Both the position numbers and the translations under genes were made by a program. From NCBI GenBank assembly GCA_017503235.1, contig JAFVTL010000108.1, forward strand, positions 1-35,472: DNA of 35,472 nucleotides, read 5' to 3'. The notes beneath the pieces are model-generated. The model had not been told where the DNA came from and ran no database searches. It saw only the letters and a list, made by a program, of their open reading frames with translations. This document shows positions 1-8,246 of the stretch, piece by piece (positions within the stretch are counted from its first letter, which is position 1; every line of letters starts with the position of its first letter). Source of the DNA: Bacteroidaceae bacterium (GTDB lineage: Bacteria; Bacteroidota; Bacteroidia; Bacteroidales; Bacteroidaceae).

Positions 1-146
1 GCATGCAGACAGCCACCGATGAAAGGCTGGTGTATGAGGATGTACCCCGAGGTGCTTTGCTCTGGCTTCATAACCACACACGGGGTGTGGAGGAACAGGT
101 GTTCCGCTATATAGATGGGAAGCAGGTGTTCTGCTATAAATTATAA
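1..146 (+). CDS. C-terminal tail of an unidentified protein (5' end outside window)
   Basis: An open frame enters from the left edge and stops at the TAA at 144-146, giving about 47 C-terminal residues with a mixed polar/aromatic composition (LLWLHNHTRGVEEQVF near the middle, ending QVFCYKL). Only the tail is visible, so the family cannot be named. The stop lies 11 bp before the next ATG at 158 on the same strand, so the two genes may be co-transcribed. Being in frame from the edge to a stop directly before another gene is the main support. Confidence 0.5.
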   Translation, partial: MQTATDERLVYEDVPRGALLWLHNHTRGVEEQVFRYIDGKQVFCYKL

Positions 147-157
147 AATCGGAACTG

Positions 158-523
158 ATGGGGACAAAGATAGTCTATGTAGCTGATGCAAATATCAAGG
201 AGGCGGACATCTATCTGCTGACGGAGGGAATCACTTATGATGTGATGAGCCGTACCGTCTGGCGAGGAGAGGAGGCGATAAGGTTGGCACCACAAGCGGC
301 TACATTGTTCCTGCTGTTCCTTCATGCGGAGGAACACCGTGTGACCGCAGAGGAGATTGACCGCAAACTGTGGAAGGGGAATGGCAGCAAGGGTAGCATT
401 CATGCTGCCATCAAGCGGTTGCGAAGCAGTCTGAGGAATGCCGGCCTGCCCTTGGAAATCATCTTCCATGAGGATTGTTATCTGCTAAAGAAGATAGTTG
501 TTCGGGCGAATAGAAATTGGTAA
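158..523 (+). CDS. small stand-alone winged-helix DNA-binding protein (OmpR/PhoB effector-like)
   Basis: This 121-residue protein has no signal peptide or membrane segment. From about residue 27 it follows the OmpR/PhoB C-terminal effector pattern: a short N-terminal beta hairpin, a helix (APQAATLFLLFLHAEE), a second helix with EEIDRKLW, the recognition helix region IHAAIKRLRSSL, and a C-terminal wing ending EDCYLLKK, which matches the usual GxxYxL wing. There is no receiver domain, so it is either a free effector domain or works with a separate partner. ATG 158 is chosen because an in-frame stop lies shortly upstream. The target is unknown. It converges on the xylan locus and shares a terminator hairpin with it. 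Confidence 0.7.
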   Translation: MGTKIVYVADANIKEADIYLLTEGITYDVMSRTVWRGEEAIRLAPQAATLFLLFLHAEEHRVTAEEIDRKLWKGNGSKGSIHAAIKRLRSSLRNAGLPLEIIFHEDCYLLKKIVVRANRNW

Positions 524-542
524 TGATAGAACACAAAACGAA

Positions 543-570
543 AGAGGGCGCACCATTCGATGCGCCCTCT
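543..570. terminator. hairpin terminator between convergent genes
   Basis: A 10-bp perfect stem (AGAGGGCGCA at 543-552 with TGCGCCCTCT at 561-570) closes an 8-nt loop between the convergent ends at 523 and 592. It is GC-rich with a T-containing tail on the plus side (CTTATTATT) and TTTCGTTTTG on the minus side, so it could end both units. Confidence 0.75.
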
Positions 571-591
571 CTTATTATTGGAATGTTTTGA

Positions 592-2055
592 TTAGTGGTT
601 ACGGAAGTTCCACTTAGAGTTGTCTGTATTGAAGTCCCATTCAGCCAAAGTAGGAGTACTGTCGGCTACCGAATAGAGGACATACTTCTTGTTCACGCCT
701 TCCTGACCAGGGATAGCCTTCGGCATGATACGGAATGTACCGTCAATCAGTTGCTCGATACGCCACAATTGTTCGTCAGCACCGGTGAATGAAGGAACGG
801 TCTTCACTTCGAGGTCTTCAGTTGCAGCAAGGGCACGGTCTGTACCTTCGATAGTAATCTTGAAGTAAGGATTGCTCAAATAACCGCCTGCTTCAGGTAC
901 AGCAGTGATAGTCCAGCGTTGGTGAGGACGGAACATATAGTCGCCAATGCGAACTTCAATGTCATCTTTTGGCCATTCGCCGATAACTTCTTCCAACTTC
1001 TGGTTTTCGATGGGTACAACCGGTTCGTTCGGATCCATGCGGAACCAAGCGCGACGTTCCTGCTTCATGCGGGTAAAGTCAACAGCCAATTCCAAAGCAT
1101 ATCCGCGACGTTCCGATTCAATTTCATAAGTACCTTCTCTGAAGCGGTCGCCAGCTACCGGCCAACCATTCTTCCACAACAAAGGACGGATGCCGAGTAC
1201 ACTGCGTCCACCTTGGTTGAAGTCGGCTTCATAGTGGCATGACATTACTTCTACACCTTCGTCAACGATAGTACGGCCGAAGTGACCCGGACCAGCTACA
1301 CGGTCGCCGGCAGCAATCACCATCTTACCACCACCTTGCAACATGTCGCGGCCTACATTGTCGATGTATGGACCTTCGACGCTGCGTGAACGGCCTACAA
1401 CGATGTTGTATGTAGAGTTCACACCATCACAGCAAGTACCATGAGTACCCAACAAGTAGTACCAACCGTCACGATAAATCAAGTCAGTAGCTTCGCAGTC
1501 GATAGCAATGTCCTTGGCTACGTTTCCTTCTACGCGCTTACCGGTAGCTGGATCCAATTCAATCAGACGGATGAAACCGAAGTATGTACCATAAGAAACC
1601 CACAGACGACCTGTGTTCGGGTCGAGCATGATACCCGGGTCGATGGCATCGTTGTCTTCCTGACCATCAGAAGCGGCAACTTCGATAGCTTCGGTATACT
1701 TGAAGTCGGGGGAGTTGGGGTCGAGTGTCTTGTTCCACATAGTCAAGATGCGGCCGTTGTGTCCACCGCCCAAGCCACCACCTGTAGCGCCATAGATAAC
1801 CAAATAGCGGTCGCCTAACTTGATGACATCGGGTGCAGCACCGCCACCAGGACGAACGGCGCCACCTTTCCATGACCAGCCATCTTCTGAAATCAAACCA
1901 CCTTGTCCGGTACCAAATGTATAGAACTTGCCATCGCATTCGGCCAAAGTAGAGGGGTCGTGAATATATGGTTGTCCAGTTTGTGCTTCGGCAGTCTGGA
2001 CAGACATCAGTGCAGCAAAGACTGATGCTCCTATAAATAATTTGCTGAATTTCAT
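592..2055 (-). CDS. secreted GH43 family glycoside hydrolase, arabinanase-type, with C-terminal beta-trefoil-like domain
   Basis: This 487-residue protein has a signal peptide (residues 1-24, cleavage near AEA/QTG). The GH43 five-bladed propeller spans about 28-330. The three acidic residues of the family are visible: D33 (YIHDPS, base), D139 (AIDPG, pKa modulator) and E188 (DCEATDL, acid). The GTCCDG segment near 206 resembles the GxCCxG signature of endo-1,5-arabinanases, which favours arabinan or arabinofuranosyl side chains over a pure xylosidase. Residues about 410-487 (EQLWRIEQL, GTFRIMPK) look like a QxW beta-trefoil lectin fold. It is the last gene of a three-gene operon with 6-bp gaps behind the esterase and the beta-sandwich protein. 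The exact GH43 subfamily cannot be fixed by eye. Confidence 0.88.
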   Translation of the reverse strand: MKFSKLFIGASVFAALMSVQTAEAQTGQPYIHDPSTLAECDGKFYTFGTGQGGLISEDGWSWKGGAVRPGGGAAPDVIKLGDRYLVIYGATGGGLGGGHNGRILTMWNKTLDPNSPDFKYTEAIEVAASDGQEDNDAIDPGIMLDPNTGRLWVSYGTYFGFIRLIELDPATGKRVEGNVAKDIAIDCEATDLIYRDGWYYLLGTHGTCCDGVNSTYNIVVGRSRSVEGPYIDNVGRDMLQGGGKMVIAAGDRVAGPGHFGRTIVDEGVEVMSCHYEADFNQGGRSVLGIRPLLWKNGWPVAGDRFREGTYEIESERRGYALELAVDFTRMKQERRAWFRMDPNEPVVPIENQKLEEVIGEWPKDDIEVRIGDYMFRPHQRWTITAVPEAGGYLSNPYFKITIEGTDRALAATEDLEVKTVPSFTGADEQLWRIEQLIDGTFRIMPKAIPGQEGVNKKYVLYSVADSTPTLAEWDFNTDNSKWNFRNH

Positions 2056-2061
2056 GATTCT

Positions 2062-2754
2062 TTATTTTTTAGGTTGAGTAGTAGTGATGGTAAAATTGTT
2101 CACAGGTTGTCCCTTTTCGTCGATGAAGCGAACACAGAAGTCGCTCATACCCGGGCCGTTGATAACTGCACCGCGAAGGATGTTGCGTCCTTTTTTCAGG
2201 GTCAGACGCTTGGAAGTACAGTCATCCTTCACCATACGGCGGTCACCTGAAAGGATAACAGCTTCTTCGCCGTTGAGCCACCACATAGAACCTGAGTTGG
2301 AACCTACTGCCAGACGTACGTTAGTCATTTCTTCCGGACAATCAATGACTGTTACTGCCCAGAACAATACACCGTAAATCTGCTTTTCAAGACCTGATGC
2401 AAAGCGGAACAACTTTACGTTGAACAACTTGCTGTCCAATGCATGCCATGCCAACTTTTGCTTTCCGACCTTTACCTTTTGTCCGTCTTTCGGGAAAATG
2501 GTAAACTGACCCTTGAAGTATTCAGTGTTGAATGCTTCACGCAAATAACTGTCAGTAAATACAATGTTAGAACGATTGGGTTTGTCGATGGGTTCCAACA
2601 ACAGCCAACGGCGGATGAAACCTTCATTGTCCGGGGTAGCAGCCTCGGCAGTTACCGGACTGAAGTACACGTCCAAAGCAGGACCTGCATTCTGTGCGAT
2701 GAGGCTGGTGAGCATCATGCACGCCATAAACATGGTAATTGTAAATCTTTTCAT
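2062..2754 (-). CDS. secreted beta-sandwich accessory protein of the xylan locus
   Basis: This 230-residue protein has a signal peptide (about 1-20, cut near IAQNA). I do not recognise an enzyme family. The segment from about 150, SNSGSMWWLNGEEAVIL, resembles the part of PA14/CBM-like beta-sandwich modules that reads 'DDG..LWLNG', and the following LKKGRNILRGAVINGPG is typical of such modules ('L..G.N.i...v.n..g'). No catalytic triad is apparent. It sits 6 bp from both neighbours, between a CE1 esterase and a GH43, so a carbohydrate-binding or esterase-helper role is the best inference. Comparable modules occur fused to other Bacteroidetes carbohydrate-active enzymes; here it is free-standing. 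Confidence 0.75.
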   Translation of the reverse strand: MKRFTITMFMACMMLTSLIAQNAGPALDVYFSPVTAEAATPDNEGFIRRWLLLEPIDKPNRSNIVFTDSYLREAFNTEYFKGQFTIFPKDGQKVKVGKQKLAWHALDSKLFNVKLFRFASGLEKQIYGVLFWAVTVIDCPEEMTNVRLAVGSNSGSMWWLNGEEAVILSGDRRMVKDDCTSKRLTLKKGRNILRGAVINGPGMSDFCVRFIDEKGQPVNNFTITTTQPKK

Positions 2755-2760
2755 GATAAT

Positions 2761-3891
<1,131 letters not shown>

Positions 3892-3894
3892 TTA

Positions 3895-3902
3895 CAAATG
3901 TA
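3895..3902 (-). promoter_or_regulatory. Bacteroidetes -7 box for the esterase operon
   Basis: On the minus strand TACATTTG matches TAnnTTTG, 21 bp upstream of the esterase ATG. No clear TTTG -33 box is present about 20 bp upstream, which fits a promoter dependent on an activator such as the adjacent hybrid regulator. Confidence 0.55.
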
Positions 3903-3930
3903 AGGTTTTCTTATGCGTGTAAAGCGGTGC

Positions 3931-3964
3931 ATTTGTATCAAAAAGATTAGCTGATGATACAAAT
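3931..3964. promoter_or_regulatory. inverted repeat upstream of the esterase operon, candidate operator
   Basis: ATTTGTATCA (3931-3940) and TGATACAAAT (3955-3964) form a perfect 10-bp inverted repeat with a 14-bp spacer, centres 24 bp apart, and lie just upstream of the -7 box at 3895-3902. The right arm runs on into CAAATGTAAC (3960-3969), which reappears with one change as CAAATGTTAC at 16577-16586 upstream of the main xylan operon. A site for the AraC-type output domain of the neighbouring regulator is the natural inference. Confidence 0.5.
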
Positions 3965-4003
3965 GTAACCTAAAACGAGGGTGTTTTGAACAATGGAATA
4001 AAA

Positions 4004-4031
4004 AATAGGGTTTGCTTGAGCAAACCCTATT
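4004..4031 (-). terminator. intrinsic terminator of the hybrid regulator gene
   Basis: A perfect 12-bp stem (AATAGGGTTTGC at 4004-4015 with GCAAACCCTATT at 4020-4031) closes a TTGA tetraloop. Read on the minus strand it is followed by a T-rich run, 12 bp after the stop codon of the regulator at 4044. Confidence 0.88.
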
Positions 4032-4043
4032 CAGAAAGAAGTT

Positions 4044-7000
4044 TTATTGTTGTGTATTTCCTTTGCCTTCGGCCCCTTCGTCCAGATGCTGATTCATATA
4101 GGCCGTTGGCGATACTCCAAACAAATCTTTGAAGGCTGTGGAGAAATAGGCAAGACTGGGGAAGCCGGTCAAGGCCGCCACTTCAGCTACGTTGTGTTTC
4201 TTTTCAGCCAATAGGGAAGCGGCTTGTTTCAAGCGTACATTACGGATGAAGTCTCTGGTCGATTGATTTGTCAGTTCTTTCAACTTGCGATGTAAATGTA
4301 CGCGGCTAATGCCTACTTCTGTCGCTATCATTTCTACGTTCAAGTCTGTATTGCTCAAATTCGTATTGATGACCTTCATTACACGGTTCAACAATCGTTC
4401 GTCGGGTGATTCTTTCTCAATCTTGTTGAACTTGTTTTCCTGTACTTGTTTTCCACCGAACGTGTTTTTCAACATTTCACGTCCTTTAATCAAGTTGATG
4501 GCGGTTTGTCTGAGGACTTCAATGTTGAAAGGCTTTGTGATGTATGCGTCAGCTCCTTGAATCAATCCTTCTATCGTATCCTCATCGCGCACTTTAGCAG
4601 TAAGGAGGATGATGGGTACGTGATTGATGTTTACGTTTTGCTTGATTTTCTTGCACAAGGACATACCATCAAGATCCGGCATCATTACATCACTGATTAC
4701 CAAATCTGGAGCCTTTTGAAGAATCATGGCTAACCCGTCTTTACCATTATCGCATTCTTGAATATGGAAGTCATTACCCAATTCGCGATGGAGATAATGG
4801 CGGATTTCTTCGTCATCTTCTACAATCAGGATGCGGCGTTTGCTCTTTGAACGTATGTTGCCAAGATCTTCTTGTTCTATGTTGGTGACTTGAGTATGTG
4901 GTGTCACTTCCACATCGCTACCGGAGCCGGTTGCTTCTATATCTTTTGTCGGAATATGGTCTTTACCCAATGGAATACGGATAGTGAAGCTACTTCCGAC
5001 TCCACCTTCATTGTTCTTGGCCGTGATTTTACCATAATGTAGTTCAACCAGTGAACGGGTGAGGTTCAGACCAATACCGGTACCTGTGCTGGAACTGTTT
5101 TCGCCATTTCGAACTTGATAGAATCGGTCGAATATTCGGTTGATTTCTTCTTCTTGTAATCCGATACCATTGTCTGACACTTCAATTTCTACATAATCGC
5201 ACAGTGCGGGTGATGGAGCATCACTATCGTGTCCTGTTTTCAGATTGATCTGTATATGACCTCCCTTAGGTGTATACTTGAATGCGTTTGAAAGTAAATT
5301 GAAGATAATCTTATCGAAATTCTTCGGGTCTATCCATACTTTCAACTCCTCAATAGCTGTGGTAAAACCAAGGGTAATGTTTTTGGTCTTGGCCTGGTAT
5401 TCAAAATTGTGATAAAGCTCTTTAATGAACGGGATAATATCGGTTTCTTTGAATCTGAGTTGCATTTGTCCCTTGCCAATCTTGCGAATGTCCATCAATT
5501 GATTGATGAGTTGCAGGATTCGTTCTGCATTTCTATATATGAGCTTGTAGTTCTGTTGCCTTTCATTGTCACCGTCTGTTGCAATGAGTCTTTGCAATGG
5601 ACTGATGATGAGTGACATTGGGGTTCGTATCTCATGTGAGATATTAATGAAGAACTGCAATTTCGCTTCGTTGATTTCTTCGGCATGAAGATGTTCCATC
5701 ATTTGTCTTTTAGCATGGTATCTCTGTCTGATTTGTTGGATGATAAACCAGAAGAGTCCACAGAAAATGAGGAAATACAAAGCTTTTGCCCACCAAGTTT
5801 CGTACCAAGGTGGTGATATGATGATGTTAAGCTCTATGATGTCCGAGAAAGAACTATAGTCTTTAGCTCTGACTTGAAAACGATACTTTCCGGGTTCCAA
5901 GTCGCTAAAGGATACACGGTTTTCACCATTTCGTAGGCTAATCCAACCATTATTGTTGAAATTGTACTGATAACTGATTCTTTCCGGATTATAGAACTCC
6001 ATGGCACTGAATTCGATAGTCAAAGAATTGTCCATATGTGACAAGTTGAATTCCTTGGCGTTGGATATGTCTGTGGTGATAATTTCTTTATTGCCCGACT
6101 TCATCCCTTTATGAACAGGTTTGTCATGGATGTAAAAGTCAGAAAGTTGTATTTGTGGCTTTTTGTTTGGGTTGATGATTTCTTTTGGATTGAAGAATGT
6201 AACCCCTCCTGTTCCTCCAAAGTTGATTTCGCCTCTTTCACCTTGGAAGTATGCTCCTCTTGTGAATTCGTTCCCTTGCAAACCGTCACGTGCATAGAAG
6301 TTGACAAAAGTTTCGCTGGCTATATGCAATCTGGACAAGCCATAGCTTGTGCTAATCCAAAGGTTGTTGTCATAGTCTCCTTTGATAGCATAAATGGTAT
6401 TGCTTGGCAATCCATTTTCTGTTGTATAGGATGTGATTTCTTGTGTCTTTGGGGTAAATCGTTTAAGGCCGGAATTGGTACCTATCCAAATGTCTCCATC
6501 TTGGTCTTCATGCATAGTAAAACATACTTCTCCACGCATGAATTGGTTGGAACTGTATGTGGATACAAAGTTCTCTGTCTTTAAATCCATGCAACCGAAT
6601 CCGTTGTATGTGCCAAAATATAATTTGTCGTTCGAGGATAATAACAGACAGTTTACCCATGTGTTGTGCATGGCGTTGATCTTCAGATTGTTGATGATGT
6701 CACCATTGTATGATGGCATACATTTGATTTGGTTGGTCTGCATATCCAGCTTGTAAAGGCCGGCTCCCATCGATCCCATCCACAATTGCTTGTTGGCGTC
6801 TTCGACAAAGGCATAGATTCTTGGCTTGTCTTGACTTGTTGTATCAGGAACACTGATGGACTCCCATTGTCCGGTAGCACGATTCAGTTTGAATACTCCT
6901 TTTTGATAAGTACCTATCCATAATTGGTTTTTGGAGTCTTCGTAAACGCTCATGATGGTTGCCGATTCGTTACCAGTAATATTTGGATAATGTGCCTTCA

Positions 7001-8138
7001 TTTTTCCGTTGGGGTATGTAGCATATAATCCGTCACCGTCAGTTCCAACCCATAAAATACCCTCATGGTCTCGACAAATGGCCATAACGCAACTTGAACC
7101 GATGCTATTGCTGGTAATGGACTTGTAACCGATATAGTTGAATCCGTTGGTGATGGCAGGTACTATGATAACCCCTTTCTGATAGCAGCCTAACCATGTG
7201 TTTCCTCGATTGTCTTTAAGTACGGAGTGTACTTTTGCTTTGCTGAATTCCAAGGTAGTTACGTTGAAATTACTTTCCTTGATAGTCTTTTCGCGGATGT
7301 TGTAGATTTTGACACCGTTTCCATCGGTAGCAATATAAATTTCTTCCTGGTTTGCCAGATGTAAATCACGGATAACTAATTTCGAAGGGTAGGGGATTGA
7401 TATGAAATCATCCTTGACTTCATCGTAATAGAACATCCCGAAATATCTGCTTCCTACATATAGATTCCCATAAGCATCTTCACAAATGGAAGAAAACTCT
7501 TCCGACATACCCCCGGCTAGGTATTGTTTGATAGATTGTCCGTTTTCTAACAGGCTGATGCTGGACGGACTGATGATCCAAAGCCTTTCTTGAGAGTCTT
7601 CAAACAGGTAGTCAATGAAAAGACTGTTGCCGTTTGAATTGTCCTGCATGAAGAATAATCCGCCCTCTTTTTCAACAAGTTTGAACATTCCATAACCGTT
7701 GGTGCCAATCCAAATTTCTCCATTCCTGCGTTCCACTATACTGGGGGTGTTGGCATTGATTTCGCCTCCTTGTTCCAATAATAGTGGAATTGTTGTAAAT
7801 TCTTCTTTGGCGCGGTCGTACAGTTGGACCCCATTCAAGGTTGCAACAAAGAATCGTCCGCTGTTATCTTCAAAAGTACGGCGGATAAAGCTGTTGGTGA
7901 GATAAGTGGGTTTATTCCGGTCCTTGCCAATGACTGAGAATTTTGCTCCATCATAACGGTTCAGCCCGTCTTCGGTTGATATCCAAATGATTCCATCATG
8001 ATCTTGATATAGATGGGTAATCATACTACTGGATATATCGTTGTCGGAGGTCAGTAATCGGCCTTCTTGTGCGTTGGTTTTGACTGCGAGTGAGATGAAA
8101 AGGATTAGGAATCCTAATGATAGTATTTTAGATTTCAT
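4044..8138 (-). CDS. hybrid two-component system regulator (propeller sensor, histidine kinase, receiver, AraC output), XynR-like
   Basis: This 1364-residue inner-membrane sensor-regulator has a signal peptide (1-23). Two-component propeller repeats span about 30-660 (recurring WIGT/WVGT/WISTxxGL motifs such as IIWISTEDGLNRYDG and ILWVGTDGDGL). A Y_Y_Y domain lies at about 695-775, with one transmembrane helix at 784-802. The HisKA H-box is INISHEIRTP with H835, followed by a HATPase domain (N-box NLLSNAFKYTPKGG, DNGIGL, GTGIGL). The receiver spans about 1101-1215 with D1150 (ISDVMMPDLDG), T1180 and K1202. The AraC-type helix-turn-helix pair is at about 1262-1350. All catalytic residues look intact. 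Such proteins bind oligosaccharides in the periplasm and activate adjacent polysaccharide-utilisation genes. Its position between two xylan-degrading operons implies xylo- or arabinoxylo-oligosaccharide sensing, as shown for XynR in Prevotella bryantii; the ligand here is inferred. Confidence 0.95.
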   Translation of the reverse strand: MKSKILSLGFLILFISLAVKTNAQEGRLLTSDNDISSSMITHLYQDHDGIIWISTEDGLNRYDGAKFSVIGKDRNKPTYLTNSFIRRTFEDNSGRFFVATLNGVQLYDRAKEEFTTIPLLLEQGGEINANTPSIVERRNGEIWIGTNGYGMFKLVEKEGGLFFMQDNSNGNSLFIDYLFEDSQERLWIISPSSISLLENGQSIKQYLAGGMSEEFSSICEDAYGNLYVGSRYFGMFYYDEVKDDFISIPYPSKLVIRDLHLANQEEIYIATDGNGVKIYNIREKTIKESNFNVTTLEFSKAKVHSVLKDNRGNTWLGCYQKGVIIVPAITNGFNYIGYKSITSNSIGSSCVMAICRDHEGILWVGTDGDGLYATYPNGKMKAHYPNITGNESATIMSVYEDSKNQLWIGTYQKGVFKLNRATGQWESISVPDTTSQDKPRIYAFVEDANKQLWMGSMGAGLYKLDMQTNQIKCMPSYNGDIINNLKINAMHNTWVNCLLLSSNDKLYFGTYNGFGCMDLKTENFVSTYSSNQFMRGEVCFTMHEDQDGDIWIGTNSGLKRFTPKTQEITSYTTENGLPSNTIYAIKGDYDNNLWISTSYGLSRLHIASETFVNFYARDGLQGNEFTRGAYFQGERGEINFGGTGGVTFFNPKEIINPNKKPQIQLSDFYIHDKPVHKGMKSGNKEIITTDISNAKEFNLSHMDNSLTIEFSAMEFYNPERISYQYNFNNNGWISLRNGENRVSFSDLEPGKYRFQVRAKDYSSFSDIIELNIIISPPWYETWWAKALYFLIFCGLFWFIIQQIRQRYHAKRQMMEHLHAEEINEAKLQFFINISHEIRTPMSLIISPLQRLIATDGDNERQQNYKLIYRNAERILQLINQLMDIRKIGKGQMQLRFKETDIIPFIKELYHNFEYQAKTKNITLGFTTAIEELKVWIDPKNFDKIIFNLLSNAFKYTPKGGHIQINLKTGHDSDAPSPALCDYVEIEVSDNGIGLQEEEINRIFDRFYQVRNGENSSSTGTGIGLNLTRSLVELHYGKITAKNNEGGVGSSFTIRIPLGKDHIPTKDIEATGSGSDVEVTPHTQVTNIEQEDLGNIRSKSKRRILIVEDDEEIRHYLHRELGNDFHIQECDNGKDGLAMILQKAPDLVISDVMMPDLDGMSLCKKIKQNVNINHVPIILLTAKVRDEDTIEGLIQGADAYITKPFNIEVLRQTAINLIKGREMLKNTFGGKQVQENKFNKIEKESPDERLLNRVMKVINTNLSNTDLNVEMIATEVGISRVHLHRKLKELTNQSTRDFIRNVRLKQAASLLAEKKHNVAEVAALTGFPSLAYFSTAFKDLFGVSPTAYMNQHLDEGAEGKGNTQQ

Positions 8139-8159
8139 AATGGTTTGATAAAGTTCCTA

Positions 8160-8167
8160 CAAATATA
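8160..8167 (-). promoter_or_regulatory. -7 box for the hybrid regulator gene
   Basis: TATATTTG on the minus strand matches TAnnTTTG, 21 bp upstream of the regulator ATG at 8138. The surroundings are very AT-rich and no good -33 box is seen. Confidence 0.5.
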
Positions 8168-8204
8168 GTAAAAATATAACAAACGAGTATGAAATATATT
8201 GAAA

Positions 8205-8240
8205 AACTGCCAATAATAGGTTTTTCCTTTATTGGCAGTT
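8205..8240 (-). terminator. intrinsic terminator of the long xylan operon
   Basis: AACTGCCAATAA (8205-8216) pairs perfectly with TTATTGGCAGTT (8229-8240); AGG/CCT inside the loop extends the fold. On the minus strand it begins 6 bp past the alpha-glucuronidase stop and is followed by TTTTT. This separates the operon from the regulator gene. Confidence 0.85.
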
Positions 8241-8246
8241 CTTTTT

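Noticed and set aside
134-469. 111-codon minus-strand open frame opposite the winged-helix gene
   Set aside because: Antisense shadow; the plus-strand frame has a coherent winged-helix pattern and the minus frame has none.
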